From NCBI GenBank assembly GCA_036824045.1, contig DAITAZ010000013.1, positions 22,565 to 86,564 of the forward strand: a stretch of DNA of 64,000 bases, given 5' to 3'. The notes under the pieces are model-generated. The model did not search any database. It was given only the letters and a program-made list of their open reading frames with translations, and had not been told where the DNA came from. The first letter of the stretch is position 1, and each line of letters starts with the position of its first letter. The translations under genes were made by a program, and so were the position numbers. Source of the DNA: DAITAZ01 sp036824045. Lineage in GTDB: Bacteria; Pseudomonadota; Gammaproteobacteria; Burkholderiales; Rhodocyclaceae. Of the stretch, positions 25,534 to 33,822 are shown piece after piece.

Positions 25534-26310
25534 ATGCGCAGCGCGTTTGCAGGAAGTGCCGGGCCGGGGTACAGGCTGGTCGCCTGGCTGCTGGTGATCA
25601 GCCTCATGGCCGGTTGCGGGACCACGCTCGATGGCGCTTTTTCCCGGGGTGAGGGCGGCGGCTGGGAGAACAGCCGCTGGGCCGGCTTGCGCCTGGAGCG
25701 GGCGGGGCGGCCCCTGGCGCCCGGCCGCTACACCGCGCTGCAGCGGGGCGATTACATCGTCACCGACGCCAACACCTATGCCCTGATCCGCTTCGAGGCC
25801 GGCGCGGAAGCCTATCTGGCGCCCGGTTCGTCCGCCACCATCGCTTCCCTCAGCAGTTTCCTGGGCGAGGTGCTGGTGAAGATCGAGCGTTTGCAGGGCC
25901 GGTTTGAAGTGAAGACCGAGTTCATCACTGCAGGCGCCAAGGGCACCGTGTTCCTGGTCCACGCCGAACCCGATGGCCGTGCCTGGGTGAGCGTGCTGCA
26001 AGGGGTGGTACGGGTGGCGTCCAATGCCGGTCGCTGGCCAGAGCAGGATCTGCAGCCCGGCGAGCGGGCGGACTTTTTCCGGGACCGGCCACCCACCCGC
26101 CGCCCCATGAGCGAGCCGGACGTGCGTGACATCCAGCGCCGCTACGAGCCCCTGGAGCAGGCGGCGCCGCCGGGCAAGGGCGTGGTGATCGGCGCCGGGG
26201 TGGGCCTGGCAGTGGTCGCCGGGGTGGTGATCAGCCGCGCCGGGCGGGGCGGAGGAGGGGGGCAGGGCGGCGGAAACGCGCCGGTGGGGACGGCGACTCG
26301 CGGGCCGTGA
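25534..26310 (+). CDS. FecR-domain lipoprotein
   Basis: The 258-residue protein has a lipoprotein signal ending at L-M-A-G-C28. A FecR-like domain at about residues 60-180 includes L-Q-R-G-D-Y-I-V-T-D-A-N-T-Y-A-L-I-R-F and A-G-A-K-G-T-V-F. The C-terminal glycine-rich hydrophobic segment (about 210-232) may insert in a membrane. FecR-type proteins transmit signals across the envelope and are often encoded beside CHASE2 receptors. The start ATG 25534 has the strong site AAGGGGAAG and is 11 bases after the TIR-CHASE2 stop, so the two are co-translated. A role as periplasmic partner of the CHASE2 domain is inferred. Confidence 0.8.
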   Translation: MRSAFAGSAGPGYRLVAWLLVISLMAGCGTTLDGAFSRGEGGGWENSRWAGLRLERAGRPLAPGRYTALQRGDYIVTDANTYALIRFEAGAEAYLAPGSSATIASLSSFLGEVLVKIERLQGRFEVKTEFITAGAKGTVFLVHAEPDGRAWVSVLQGVVRVASNAGRWPEQDLQPGERADFFRDRPPTRRPMSEPDVRDIQRRYEPLEQAAPPGKGVVIGAGVGLAVVAGVVISRAGRGGGGGQGGGNAPVGTATRGP

Positions 26311-26422
26311 AGTACGCCACTCGTACCAGGGCGAAAGGGTGCGATAACCCGTCAGGGGCGCCAGGGAGTGCGGGTGGTCGCTGCGCCTGCCCGGGTACAA
26401 GCAACCAACAGGGGAAGACAAC

Positions 26423-27382
26423 ATGTATGCACTGGGATCTGCAGGGCCGGAGGTACGCAGGATTCAACAACGCCTGACCGAGCTGGGGTGCTACACCGGC
26501 CCGGTGGATGGCGATTTTGGCGGCGGCACCTTGGCGGCGGTGCGCCGGTTCCAGCTCCGCCAGCGTCTGGAGGCGGACGGCGTGGTGGGCGACGGCACCT
26601 GGCAGGCGTTGTTTGGCGCGCCGGCCCAGTCCCCCGCGGCGGCGTCGGATTCCCTGCTGGCGCGCTGCCTGACCCTGACCGGCTCCTTCGAGACCGGCAA
26701 GGGCGCGCCGGACTGCTTCTGTGGCATCAGTGGCGACTTCGACGGACAGGGCATCAGCTACGGCGTGCTGCAGTGGAACTTCGGCCAGGGCACCCTGCAG
26801 CCCCTGCTGCAGGAGATGCTGGACCGGCACCCGGATGTGGCGGAAGACGTGTTCGGCGACTACCTGGAGCCCCTGCGCCAGGCGCTCGCGGCGGACAAGG
26901 ACGAACTGATGGCCTTTGCCCGCAGCGTGCAAGACCCCAACCGCCACTTTGTGTACGAACCCTGGCGCGGCTTTGCCCGCGCGCTGGGGCGCACCCCGGA
27001 ATTCCAGGCGGTGCAGCAGCGCCACGCCGCCGACGTCTATGCCCGGGCCCGGCAACTATGCCGGACCTTCGCCCTGGGCAGCGAGCGGGCGGTGGCGCTG
27101 ATGTTCGACATCGTCACCCAGAACGGCTCCATCAAGCCTGTCACCCAGGCCCTCATCCAGAGCGACATCCGCACCCTCGGCGGCAAGCTCTCGGGCGATG
27201 CGCTGGAGGTGCGCAAGATGGAGATCGTGGCCAACCGCCGCGCCGAAGCCGCCAGCCCCGCCTGGGTGGATGACGTGCGCCGGCGCAAGCTGTGCATCGC
27301 CCGGGGTGGCGGCAGCGTCCATGGCATCACCTACGACCTGGAAAAGCAGTTCGGCATCGGTCTGCGAGCGGCCGGAATCTGA
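26423..27382 (+). CDS. Peptidoglycan-binding / chitosanase-like protein
   Basis: The 319-residue protein has a PG_binding_1 domain at about residues 4-66 (VRRIQQRLTELGCYTG-PVDGDFGGGT). The rest, with G-S-F-E-T-G-K-G and G-D-F-D-G-Q-G-I-S-Y-G, resembles the catalytic-core spacing of GH46-type chitosanases and lysozyme-like muramidases, with Glu in SFETG and Asp in GDFDG as candidate catalytic residues. No signal peptide is seen, so export would need another route such as a secretion system or lysis. It follows the FecR lipoprotein by 112 bases and may be a separate unit. The substrate (chitosan or peptidoglycan) is undecided. Confidence 0.65.
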   Translation: MYALGSAGPEVRRIQQRLTELGCYTGPVDGDFGGGTLAAVRRFQLRQRLEADGVVGDGTWQALFGAPAQSPAAASDSLLARCLTLTGSFETGKGAPDCFCGISGDFDGQGISYGVLQWNFGQGTLQPLLQEMLDRHPDVAEDVFGDYLEPLRQALAADKDELMAFARSVQDPNRHFVYEPWRGFARALGRTPEFQAVQQRHAADVYARARQLCRTFALGSERAVALMFDIVTQNGSIKPVTQALIQSDIRTLGGKLSGDALEVRKMEIVANRRAEAASPAWVDDVRRRKLCIARGGGSVHGITYDLEKQFGIGLRAAGI

Positions 27383-27386
27383 CGGT

Positions 27387-27427
27387 TGCGGGCGGAGGTT
27401 GCCGTTCGTCGGCAGCCTCCGCCCGCA
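27387..27427. terminator. Long GC-rich hairpin without U-tract
   Basis: Just past the preceding stop, TGCGGGCGGAGG (27387-27398) pairs with CCTCCGCCCGCA (27416-27427). Inner bases extend the stem to about 18 bp around a small loop. No T-run follows, so it may stabilise or attenuate rather than terminate alone. Confidence 0.5.
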
Positions 27428-27526
27428 CCTGGCTGACGCGTAACCCGGCACGGCGGGCGGCCGCACCCCTGCCTATACTGGAGCCAGCGCACACCTGATG
27501 TGCAGCGCCAGAAGACGGGAGAAACC

Positions 27527-28741
27527 ATGTTGCCAATCGAACGCGTCAAGAAGATCCTGCTCCAGCCCGCGCAGGAATGGCAGGTCATCCGGGGCGAGCA
27601 AACCGCCACCGCCGACCTCTTCAAGGGTTACGTACTGCCGCTCGCGGCCGTCAGCGCCGTGGCCGGCTTCATCGGCTACTGCCTCATAGGCGTTTCGGTG
27701 CCGTTTCTCGGCACCTACCGCATGCCCTTCCTTAACGGGGTGGGCATGGCCGTTTCCTCTGTGGTGCTGGCGCTGGCGAGCGTCTACGCCATCGCCTATC
27801 TCATCAACGCCCTCGCGCCCAGGTTCGGCGCCCAGCCGGACATGGCGCAGGCCCTCAAGGTGGCGGCCTATTCCTACACCCCTGCCTGGGTGGCGGGCGT
27901 CCTGCAGATCCTGCCCTCCCTGGGCATGCTGGTGGTACTGGCCAGCTTCTACGGGCTGTACCTGCTCTACCTGGGCCTGCAGGCGCTGATGCAGGCGCCC
28001 AGGGAAAAAGCCCTGCCTTACACCGCCGTGGTGGTGGTGTGCGCGGTGGTGCTCTCCCTGATCATCGGCGCCATCATGGCGGCCACCGGCGGTGGCCCCG
28101 GCGCCGCGGTGGGGTCCATGTCGCCTGCCGCCACCGGCCGCCCGGACGACGAGCGTCTGGCCAAGATGAAGGAATTCGGCGAGAAGATGGAAGCCGCCGG
28201 CCGCAAGCTCGAAGAAGCCCAGAAAAGCGGAGACCCCCAAGCCCAGGCCAAGGCCGCGGGCGAGGCCCTGGGCGCGCTGGCCGGTGCCACCGGCGGCCGC
28301 CCCCCGGTGGACCACCGGGAGCTCAAAGCCCTGTTGCCGGAAAGCCTGGACGGTCTGCCCCGCACTCAGGCCGAGAGCCAGACCGCCGGCCTGGGCGGCG
28401 CCAGCATGGCCCGGGCTGAAGCCCGCTACGGCGAGGGCGAGCGCAGCCTGCAGCTCAGCATCACCGATTCCGGCGGCGCCAAGGCCCTCATGGCCATGGC
28501 CGGCTTCGCCCTCATGGAATCCGAGAAGGAAAGCGCCGACGGCTACGAAAAAAGCGGCAAGGCCGATGGCCGCGTCTATCGCGAACGGCTGAGCAAATCC
28601 GCCCGCGAAGCCAGCTACGCCCTCATCGTCGGCGACCGCTTCATGGTCGAAGCCGAAGGACACGGCCTCGACATGGCCGCCGTCAAGCAAGCCCTGGCCA
28701 AGGTGGATCTGGCCCGGCTGGAAGGGATGAAGGACAAGTAA
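27527..28741 (+). CDS. Yip1-domain inner-membrane protein
   Basis: The 404-residue protein begins with a cytoplasmic MLPIERVKKILLQPAQEWQVI segment, then about five hydrophobic helices (residues 30-195) with the F-G-A-Q-P-D motif typical of bacterial Yip1 (PF04893) proteins. A charged Ala/Lys/Glu region (about 205-265) is likely helical. The C-terminal 140 residues form a soluble domain without recognised motifs. ATG 27527 has GACGGGAGA upstream; the longer start at 27500 is rejected. Bacterial Yip1 proteins have no defined role. It is separated from the hydrolase by a strong hairpin and so is probably transcribed alone. Confidence 0.75.
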   Translation: MLPIERVKKILLQPAQEWQVIRGEQTATADLFKGYVLPLAAVSAVAGFIGYCLIGVSVPFLGTYRMPFLNGVGMAVSSVVLALASVYAIAYLINALAPRFGAQPDMAQALKVAAYSYTPAWVAGVLQILPSLGMLVVLASFYGLYLLYLGLQALMQAPREKALPYTAVVVVCAVVLSLIIGAIMAATGGGPGAAVGSMSPAATGRPDDERLAKMKEFGEKMEAAGRKLEEAQKSGDPQAQAKAAGEALGALAGATGGRPPVDHRELKALLPESLDGLPRTQAESQTAGLGGASMARAEARYGEGERSLQLSITDSGGAKALMAMAGFALMESEKESADGYEKSGKADGRVYRERLSKSAREASYALIVGDRFMVEAEGHGLDMAAVKQALAKVDLARLEGMKDK

Positions 28742-28906
28742 GCGCCCCGCCGGCTCAGCGGGCCCGCTCCATGCGGAAGTTGAAGCTCCCCGGCCCCGGG
28801 GCGGCCAGTTGGGTCAAAACCCGACCCGGATCAAACCCGCCGGCCCCATCGGGCGCGGGCTGCCGGTAGAATTCCCGCATTACACATTCGTAGTGGAGAC
28901 CCAGCC

Positions 28907-30442
28907 ATGTCGCAACCCCTGCCAATTGCCAAAGCCCAGGATCAGGAGCTTTGCCTGCTGCCAGCCCTTGCCAACCGCCACGGTTTGATCACGGGGGCGA
29001 CGGGCACGGGCAAGACGGTGACGCTGCAGAAGCTGGCGGAGTCGTTTTCCCGCATCGGGGTGCCGGTGTTCATGGCGGATGTGAAGGGCGACCTCTCCGG
29101 CCTGGGGGCGCCCGGGGTGGCGAGCGAGAAACTGAAGGCGCGGCTGGACACCCTGGGGGTGGCGGACTGGACCCCCGCTGCCTGCCCGGTGGTGTTCTGG
29201 GACGTGTTCGGCGAGAGCGGCCATCCGGTACGGGCGACGGTGTCGGACATGGGGCCGCTGCTGCTGGCGCGGCTGATGAATCTGAACGACACCCAGGCGG
29301 GCGTGCTGCAACTGGTGTTCAAGATCGCCGACGATCAGGGCCTGTTGCTGCTGGACATGAAGGACCTGCGGGCGATGATCCAGTACGTGGGGGAGAACGC
29401 CAAGGAGTTCCAGACCGAGTACGGCAACGTGTCGGCGGCCTCCATCGGCGCCATCCAGCGGTCGCTGCTGACGCTCTCCGAGCAGGGCGCGGACAAGTTT
29501 TTCGGCGAGCCGATGCTGGACATCGCCGATCTGATGCAGACGGATGCCCGGGGCCACGGCGTGGTGAACGTGCTGGCGGCGGAAAAGCTCTCCAACGCGC
29601 CCAAGCTCTACTCCACCTTTCTGCTGTGGATGCTGGCGGAACTGTTCGAGCAGTTGCCCGAGGTGGGCGACATGGAAAAGCCCAAGCTGGTGTTCTTCTT
29701 CGACGAGGCGCACCTGCTGTTCAACGAGGCACCGCCGGCGTTGCTGGAGAAGGTGGAGCAGGTGGTGCGGCTGATCCGCTCCAAGGGCGTGGGGGTGTAC
29801 TTCGTCACCCAGAATCCGCTGGACATTCCCGAAACCGTGTTGGGCCAGCTTGGCAACCGGGTCCAGCATGCCCTGCGTGCTTTCACCCCGCGGGACCAGA
29901 AGGCGGTAAAGACGGCGGCGGAAACCCTGCGGGCCAACCCCAAGTTCAGCGCCGAAACCGCCATCACCGAACTGGGTGTGGGCGAGGCGCTGGTTTCCTT
30001 CCTCGACGAAAAAGGCCGGCCGAACATCGTGGAGCGCGCTTTCGTGCTGCCGCCCGCCAGCCGGCTGGGGCCGCTCAAACCGGAGGAACGCCAGGCCGCC
30101 ATCGAAGGCTCGGTGATCTACGGCCACTACGAGGAGGCGATTGATCGCGAGTCCGCCTACGAGAAGCTGAAGGACGCGCCCGCCGCCACTGCGGCCGGGG
30201 CTGGCCAGACCCGCAGCGCCGGCAAGGCAGCCCAGGCTGCCGAGGCGGAAGAAGAGGAAGGTGGTGGCCTGCTGGGCGGCGCCTTGGGCTCCATCCTGTT
30301 TGGCTCCACCGGGCCGCGGGGTGGGCGGCGGGACGGTATTGTGCAGACCGCCGCCAAGAGCGTGGCCCGCACCGTGGGCAACGAGGTGGGCCGGCAGATC
30401 CTGCGCGGCGTGCTGGGTTCCATCCTGGGCGGCCGGCGTTAG
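28907..30442 (+). CDS. HerA-like ATPase (DUF853 / YjgR family)
   Basis: The 511-residue protein has Walker A G-A-T-G-T-G-K-T at about residues 30-37 and Walker B in L-V-F-F-F-D-E-A-H-L near residue 262, with a Q-N-P-L-D-I-P segment. The C-terminus is glycine-rich and resembles the family tail. Members are hexameric FtsK/HerA-type ATPases presumed to move DNA; YjgR of E. coli has no firm function. No NurA-type nuclease is adjacent. The gene ends at a clear intrinsic terminator 24 bases downstream and seems monocistronic. Confidence 0.9.
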   Translation: MSQPLPIAKAQDQELCLLPALANRHGLITGATGTGKTVTLQKLAESFSRIGVPVFMADVKGDLSGLGAPGVASEKLKARLDTLGVADWTPAACPVVFWDVFGESGHPVRATVSDMGPLLLARLMNLNDTQAGVLQLVFKIADDQGLLLLDMKDLRAMIQYVGENAKEFQTEYGNVSAASIGAIQRSLLTLSEQGADKFFGEPMLDIADLMQTDARGHGVVNVLAAEKLSNAPKLYSTFLLWMLAELFEQLPEVGDMEKPKLVFFFDEAHLLFNEAPPALLEKVEQVVRLIRSKGVGVYFVTQNPLDIPETVLGQLGNRVQHALRAFTPRDQKAVKTAAETLRANPKFSAETAITELGVGEALVSFLDEKGRPNIVERAFVLPPASRLGPLKPEERQAAIEGSVIYGHYEEAIDRESAYEKLKDAPAATAAGAGQTRSAGKAAQAAEAEEEEGGGLLGGALGSILFGSTGPRGGRRDGIVQTAAKSVARTVGNEVGRQILRGVLGSILGGRR

Positions 30443-30466
30443 GCGGAAGCTTGCCTGCCGTCGGCG

Positions 30467-30496
30467 ACAAGGCCCCGCGAGGGGCCTTGTTCTTTT
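30467..30496 (+). terminator. Intrinsic terminator after the HerA-like ATPase
   Basis: A perfect 10-bp stem (ACAAGGCCCC / GGGGCCTTGT, 30467-30476 with 30481-30490) closed by a GCGA tetraloop is followed by TCTTTTC. This is the best plus-strand terminator in the window. Confidence 0.9.
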
Positions 30497-30556
30497 CAGG
30501 CGTCGTCGATTGGAGTATATAAGAACTTTCTAATTTTCCATTCCGGAGCTCCCGCC

Positions 30557-31135
30557 ATGCGTACCCTCGCTGCCCTCATGCTTGCCGCCCTCGGCGCCCT
30601 GCCCCTCGCCGCCTCCGCCCAGGACGTGGCCGAACTCACCGCCGACACCCGCGCCAAGGCGCTGCCGGTCCTGCCCAAAGTGGTCGGCATGATGCAGGAC
30701 ACGGTGGCCGCCGAGGGCGTGGAGAACGCCATCCCGGTGTGCAAGGACAAAGCGCCGCTGCTGCTCAAGCAGCGGGCCGAGGAGACCGGTTGGACGTTGC
30801 GCCGCGTGAGCCTGAAAGTGCGCAACCCGGAGCGGGGAACGGCTGACTTGTGGGAAGCGCGCCACCTGGCGGACTTTGACGTGCGCGCCGCCAACGGCGA
30901 AAAGCCGGAGAAGCTGGAAGTGGGCGAGATCGTCACCCAGCCCGATGGCAAGAAGGTCTTCCGTTACCTGCGCGCCGTGCCCGTGGGCGAAGTGTGCGTC
31001 AAGTGCCATGGCGATCCGGCGCAGATGCCTGCGGGACTGAAGGCCAAGCTGGCCGAGAGCTACCCCAAGGATCAGGCCACCGGCTATCGCCAGGGCCAGA
31101 TCCGCGGCGCGCTCTCGGTGCTGCGGCCCCTGTAA
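30557..31135 (+). CDS. Periplasmic DUF3365 (Tll0287-like) haem protein
   Basis: The 192-residue protein has a signal peptide (cleaved after ASA, about residue 21) and one c-type haem motif, C-V-K-C-H, near residue 154. The surrounding pattern (R-N-P-E-R-G-T-A-D-L-W-E before it and P-K-D-Q-A-T-G-Y-R-Q-G-Q-I-R-G-A-L after it) matches DUF3365, a fold found alone or as a sensor domain of kinases and thought to sense redox state or gas through haem. It stands alone between a terminator and the threonine aldolase gene, with no kinase nearby. Confidence 0.88.
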   Translation: MRTLAALMLAALGALPLAASAQDVAELTADTRAKALPVLPKVVGMMQDTVAAEGVENAIPVCKDKAPLLLKQRAEETGWTLRRVSLKVRNPERGTADLWEARHLADFDVRAANGEKPEKLEVGEIVTQPDGKKVFRYLRAVPVGEVCVKCHGDPAQMPAGLKAKLAESYPKDQATGYRQGQIRGALSVLRPL

Positions 31136-31250
31136 GGTCGGCGCCTCTCCGGCGGCCTGCCCTTTCTTCACGGGGGCAGGCACGGGTCGGTCTCGCCAGC
31201 CGCCGCCGGGGCGCAGTAGCATTGCCACTCCCCCCTGCCGGAGTGCCGCC

Positions 31251-32291
31251 ATGCCGCCCGCCCTGCGATCCGACTTCGCCAGCGACAACACCGCCGGCGT
31301 CTGCCCCGAAGCCCTTTCCGCCCTGGTGGCGGCCAACGCCGCGCGGGTGCCTTCCTACGGCAACGACGATTTCACCCGCCGCGCCTGCGATGCGCTGCGG
31401 GCGTTGTTCCGTACCGACTGCGAGGTGTTTTTCGTTTTCAATGGGACAGCCGCCAATTCGCTGGCCCTCGCGTCACTTTGCCAGAGCTACCACAGCATCC
31501 TCTGCCACGAGCTTGCCCATGTGGAGACGGATGAATGCGGCGGGCCGGAGTTCTTTTCCAACGGCACCAAGCTGCTGCCGCTGCCGGGCGAGGCGGGCAA
31601 GCTGGCGCCGCAAGCCATTCGCGGGGCCGCCACCCGGCGCAGCGACATCCACTTTCCCAAACCCAAGGCGGTGACGCTGACCCAGGCCACCGAGGTCGGG
31701 ACGGTCTACTCCGCGGCGGAGTTGTCGGCCATTGGCGCCTGTTGCCGCGAACTGGGTTTGCGCCTGCACCTGGACGGCGCCCGGTTTGCCAATGCCTGCG
31801 CCAGCCTGGGCGCCGAGCCGGCGGCCCTGACCTGGCAGGCGGGGGTGGATGTGATGACCTTTGGGGGAACCAAGATGGGCATGCCCGTGGGCGAGGCGGT
31901 GGTGTTCTTCGACCGCGCCCTGGCGGAGGATTTCGCCTACCGCTGCAAGCAGGCGGGCCAGTTGGCCTCGAAGATGCGCTTTCTGGCGGCGCCCTGGCTG
32001 GGCATGCTGGAGGGCGAGGCCTGGCTGCGCCACGCGCGCCACGCCAATGCCATGGCGCGCAGGCTGGGCGCGGGGCTGGCGGCGTTGCCCGGCGTATCGC
32101 TGATGTTTCCGGTGGAGGCCAACGCCGTGTTCGTCCGCTTGCCGGAGCCGGCGCTGGTGGCGCTGCGGGCGGCGGGGTGGGCGTTCTACACTTTCATCGG
32201 GGTAGGCGGCGCCCGCTTCGTCTGTGCCTGGGATACGGCGCCCGAGGCGGTGGATGCGCTTGTGGCGGAGGTGGCGGCGGCGCTGGGCTGA
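31251..32291 (+). CDS. ltaE: Low-specificity L-threonine aldolase
   Basis: The 346-residue PLP enzyme of the beta-eliminating lyase/threonine aldolase fold has R-S-D-F-A-S-D-N-T near the N-terminus. L-H-L-D-G-A-R-F-A-N is the conserved region near residue 172, and T-F-G-G-T-K-M-G holds the PLP lysine near residue 207. It cleaves L-threonine or L-allo-threonine to glycine and acetaldehyde. Stereo-preference cannot be told from sequence alone. It ends 15 bases from the convergent DinB-family gene. Confidence 0.9.
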   Translation: MPPALRSDFASDNTAGVCPEALSALVAANAARVPSYGNDDFTRRACDALRALFRTDCEVFFVFNGTAANSLALASLCQSYHSILCHELAHVETDECGGPEFFSNGTKLLPLPGEAGKLAPQAIRGAATRRSDIHFPKPKAVTLTQATEVGTVYSAAELSAIGACCRELGLRLHLDGARFANACASLGAEPAALTWQAGVDVMTFGGTKMGMPVGEAVVFFDRALAEDFAYRCKQAGQLASKMRFLAAPWLGMLEGEAWLRHARHANAMARRLGAGLAALPGVSLMFPVEANAVFVRLPEPALVALRAAGWAFYTFIGVGGARFVCAWDTAPEAVDALVAEVAAALG

Positions 32292-32306
32292 GCCGGCGCA
32301 CCGGCT

Positions 32307-32825
32307 TCAGGGGCCGGGCGCATCCTCCAGCAGCACCGGTGTGAGGGGTACATCGGTAACGCCCATGTCCACGCCCAACTGGTTGATCAGGGTGGTGACC
32401 TGGCCCCGATGGTGGGTCTGGTGGTTGAACATCTGCACCACCTGCACCCAGCGCGGATGGGTCTGGGTGAAGCCGTAGAGCTTGCTGGTCCAGGTCATCG
32501 GCTCGGCGAGCCAGGCATCGGTCACGTCCGCCGCCCAGTCGATGAAATCCTGGTCCATCAACACCCGTTCGGCGCGCAGTGCCTCGAAGGTTTCGAACAT
32601 GGGCTGGCCGAGGGGGGCGGCCGGGTAGGTCTTGCCGTTGAAGCGGGCCAGCCAGGCGCGATCCCCCCACAGGATGTGTTCCAGCGTGGCGTGGATGGAA
32701 CCGAAGAAGGCACCGCGAGGCGCCCTGCGCGCGGTCTCGTCCAGGGTGGCGCAGGCTTCATACAGGCGCTGGTTCATCCAGCGGTTGTACTGGGCCATGA
32801 GCTGGGGGTAATTGCCGCCGAACAT
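32307..32825 (-). CDS. DinB-family protein
   Basis: The 172-residue protein has the four-helix-bundle DinB/YfiT pattern with the metal-ligand histidines H-A-T-L-E-H-I-L-W-G-D near residue 45 and N-H-Q-T-H-H-R-G-Q near residue 134. Members are metal-dependent thiol transferases, DNA-damage-inducible proteins or of unknown role. Length and motif spacing are normal. It is probably transcribed alone, 65 bases upstream of the metF stop. Confidence 0.85.
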   Translation of the reverse strand: MFGGNYPQLMAQYNRWMNQRLYEACATLDETARRAPRGAFFGSIHATLEHILWGDRAWLARFNGKTYPAAPLGQPMFETFEALRAERVLMDQDFIDWAADVTDAWLAEPMTWTSKLYGFTQTHPRWVQVVQMFNHQTHHRGQVTTLINQLGVDMGVTDVPLTPVLLEDAPGP

Positions 32826-32854
32826 GATGAAGCGCTCCTTGCCGGGTTACGGGC

Positions 32855-32874
32855 GGGCAGCCGGTGGGCTGCCC
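32855..32874 (-). terminator. Hairpin after metF
   Basis: GGGCAGCC (32855-32862) and GGCTGCCC (32867-32874) form an 8-bp stem with a 4-base loop, 17 bases past the metF stop on the minus strand. No T-run follows, so confidence as a terminator is limited. Confidence 0.45.
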
Positions 32875-32890
32875 GGGCCCTGGCGGCCCC

Positions 32891-33736
32891 TTACTGGCCG
32901 CCCGCCATGCCCAGCCGCTCGCAGATCGTCAGGGTGAGATCGGCCTGGTTCAGGCTGTAGAAGTGTAGCGCCGGGGCGCCCAGCTTGAGCAGCCGTTCGC
33001 ACAGGTCTGTCACCACGTCCAGGCCGAAGGCGCGCACGGATTCCACGTCGTCGCCGTAGCCCTCGAACTTCTTGCGCATCCACCGGGGGATCTCCGCGCC
33101 ACAGGCGTCCGAGAAGCGCGCCAGCCGCGAATAACTGGCAATGGGCATGATGCCGGGCACGATGGGGATGGCAATGTCGAGCGCGGCGCAGTCGTCCAGG
33201 AACGCGGCGTAGGCGTCGATGTTGAAGAAGTACTGGGTGATGGCGGCGTTGGCGCCGGCATCCACCTTGCCCTTGAAGGCCAGCAGATCGTCCCGCGGGC
33301 TGCGGGCCTGAGGGTGGACTTCCGGATAGGCGGCCACTTCCAGGGTGAACCAGTCGCCGGTTTCGGCGCGGATGAATTCCACCAACTCGTTGGCGTAGCG
33401 GAATTCGCCCGGGGAGGCCATGCCCGAGGGCAGGTCACCGCGCAGGGCCACGATGCGCCGCACGCCGATGGCGCGGTAGCGATCCAGGATCTCGCGGATG
33501 TTCTCCCGGGTGGAGCCGATGCAGGAGAGGTGCGGGGCTGCCTGGTGGCCCTCTGCCTGGATCTCCATCACCGTTTCCAGGGTGCGGTCGCGGGTGGAGC
33601 CGCCCGCGCCGAAGGTGCAGGAGAAGAACTCGGGGCGCAGGGAGGCCAGCTTGGCTCGGGTGGCGCGCAGTTTCTCGACGCCCTCCGGGGTTTGCGGCGG
33701 GAAGAACTCGATGCTGAGACTGTGATTGGTACTCAT
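32891..33736 (-). CDS. metF: Methylenetetrahydrofolate reductase
   Basis: The 281-residue flavoprotein reduces 5,10-methylene-THF to 5-methyl-THF, the methyl donor for methionine synthesis. S-I-E-F-F-P-P-Q-T-P-E-G near the N-terminus, T-F-G-A-G-G-S-T-R-D-R-T and L-R-G-D-L-P are family hallmarks. The ATG at 33736 is used; the longer frame upstream lacks conservation. It is the last gene of the ahcY-tlyA-metF group and so belongs to the SAH-responsive methyl cycle. Length is normal for bacterial MetF. Confidence 0.96.
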   Translation of the reverse strand: MSTNHSLSIEFFPPQTPEGVEKLRATRAKLASLRPEFFSCTFGAGGSTRDRTLETVMEIQAEGHQAAPHLSCIGSTRENIREILDRYRAIGVRRIVALRGDLPSGMASPGEFRYANELVEFIRAETGDWFTLEVAAYPEVHPQARSPRDDLLAFKGKVDAGANAAITQYFFNIDAYAAFLDDCAALDIAIPIVPGIMPIASYSRLARFSDACGAEIPRWMRKKFEGYGDDVESVRAFGLDVVTDLCERLLKLGAPALHFYSLNQADLTLTICERLGMAGGQ

Positions 33737-33822
33737 CTTTGCGTGTGACCTCTCAAGAATACGAAGGGCCGCCCCAAGGAGATCGCCGTTGCGGGGCGCT
33801 GGCTGCGGCCACGTGCGACGGA

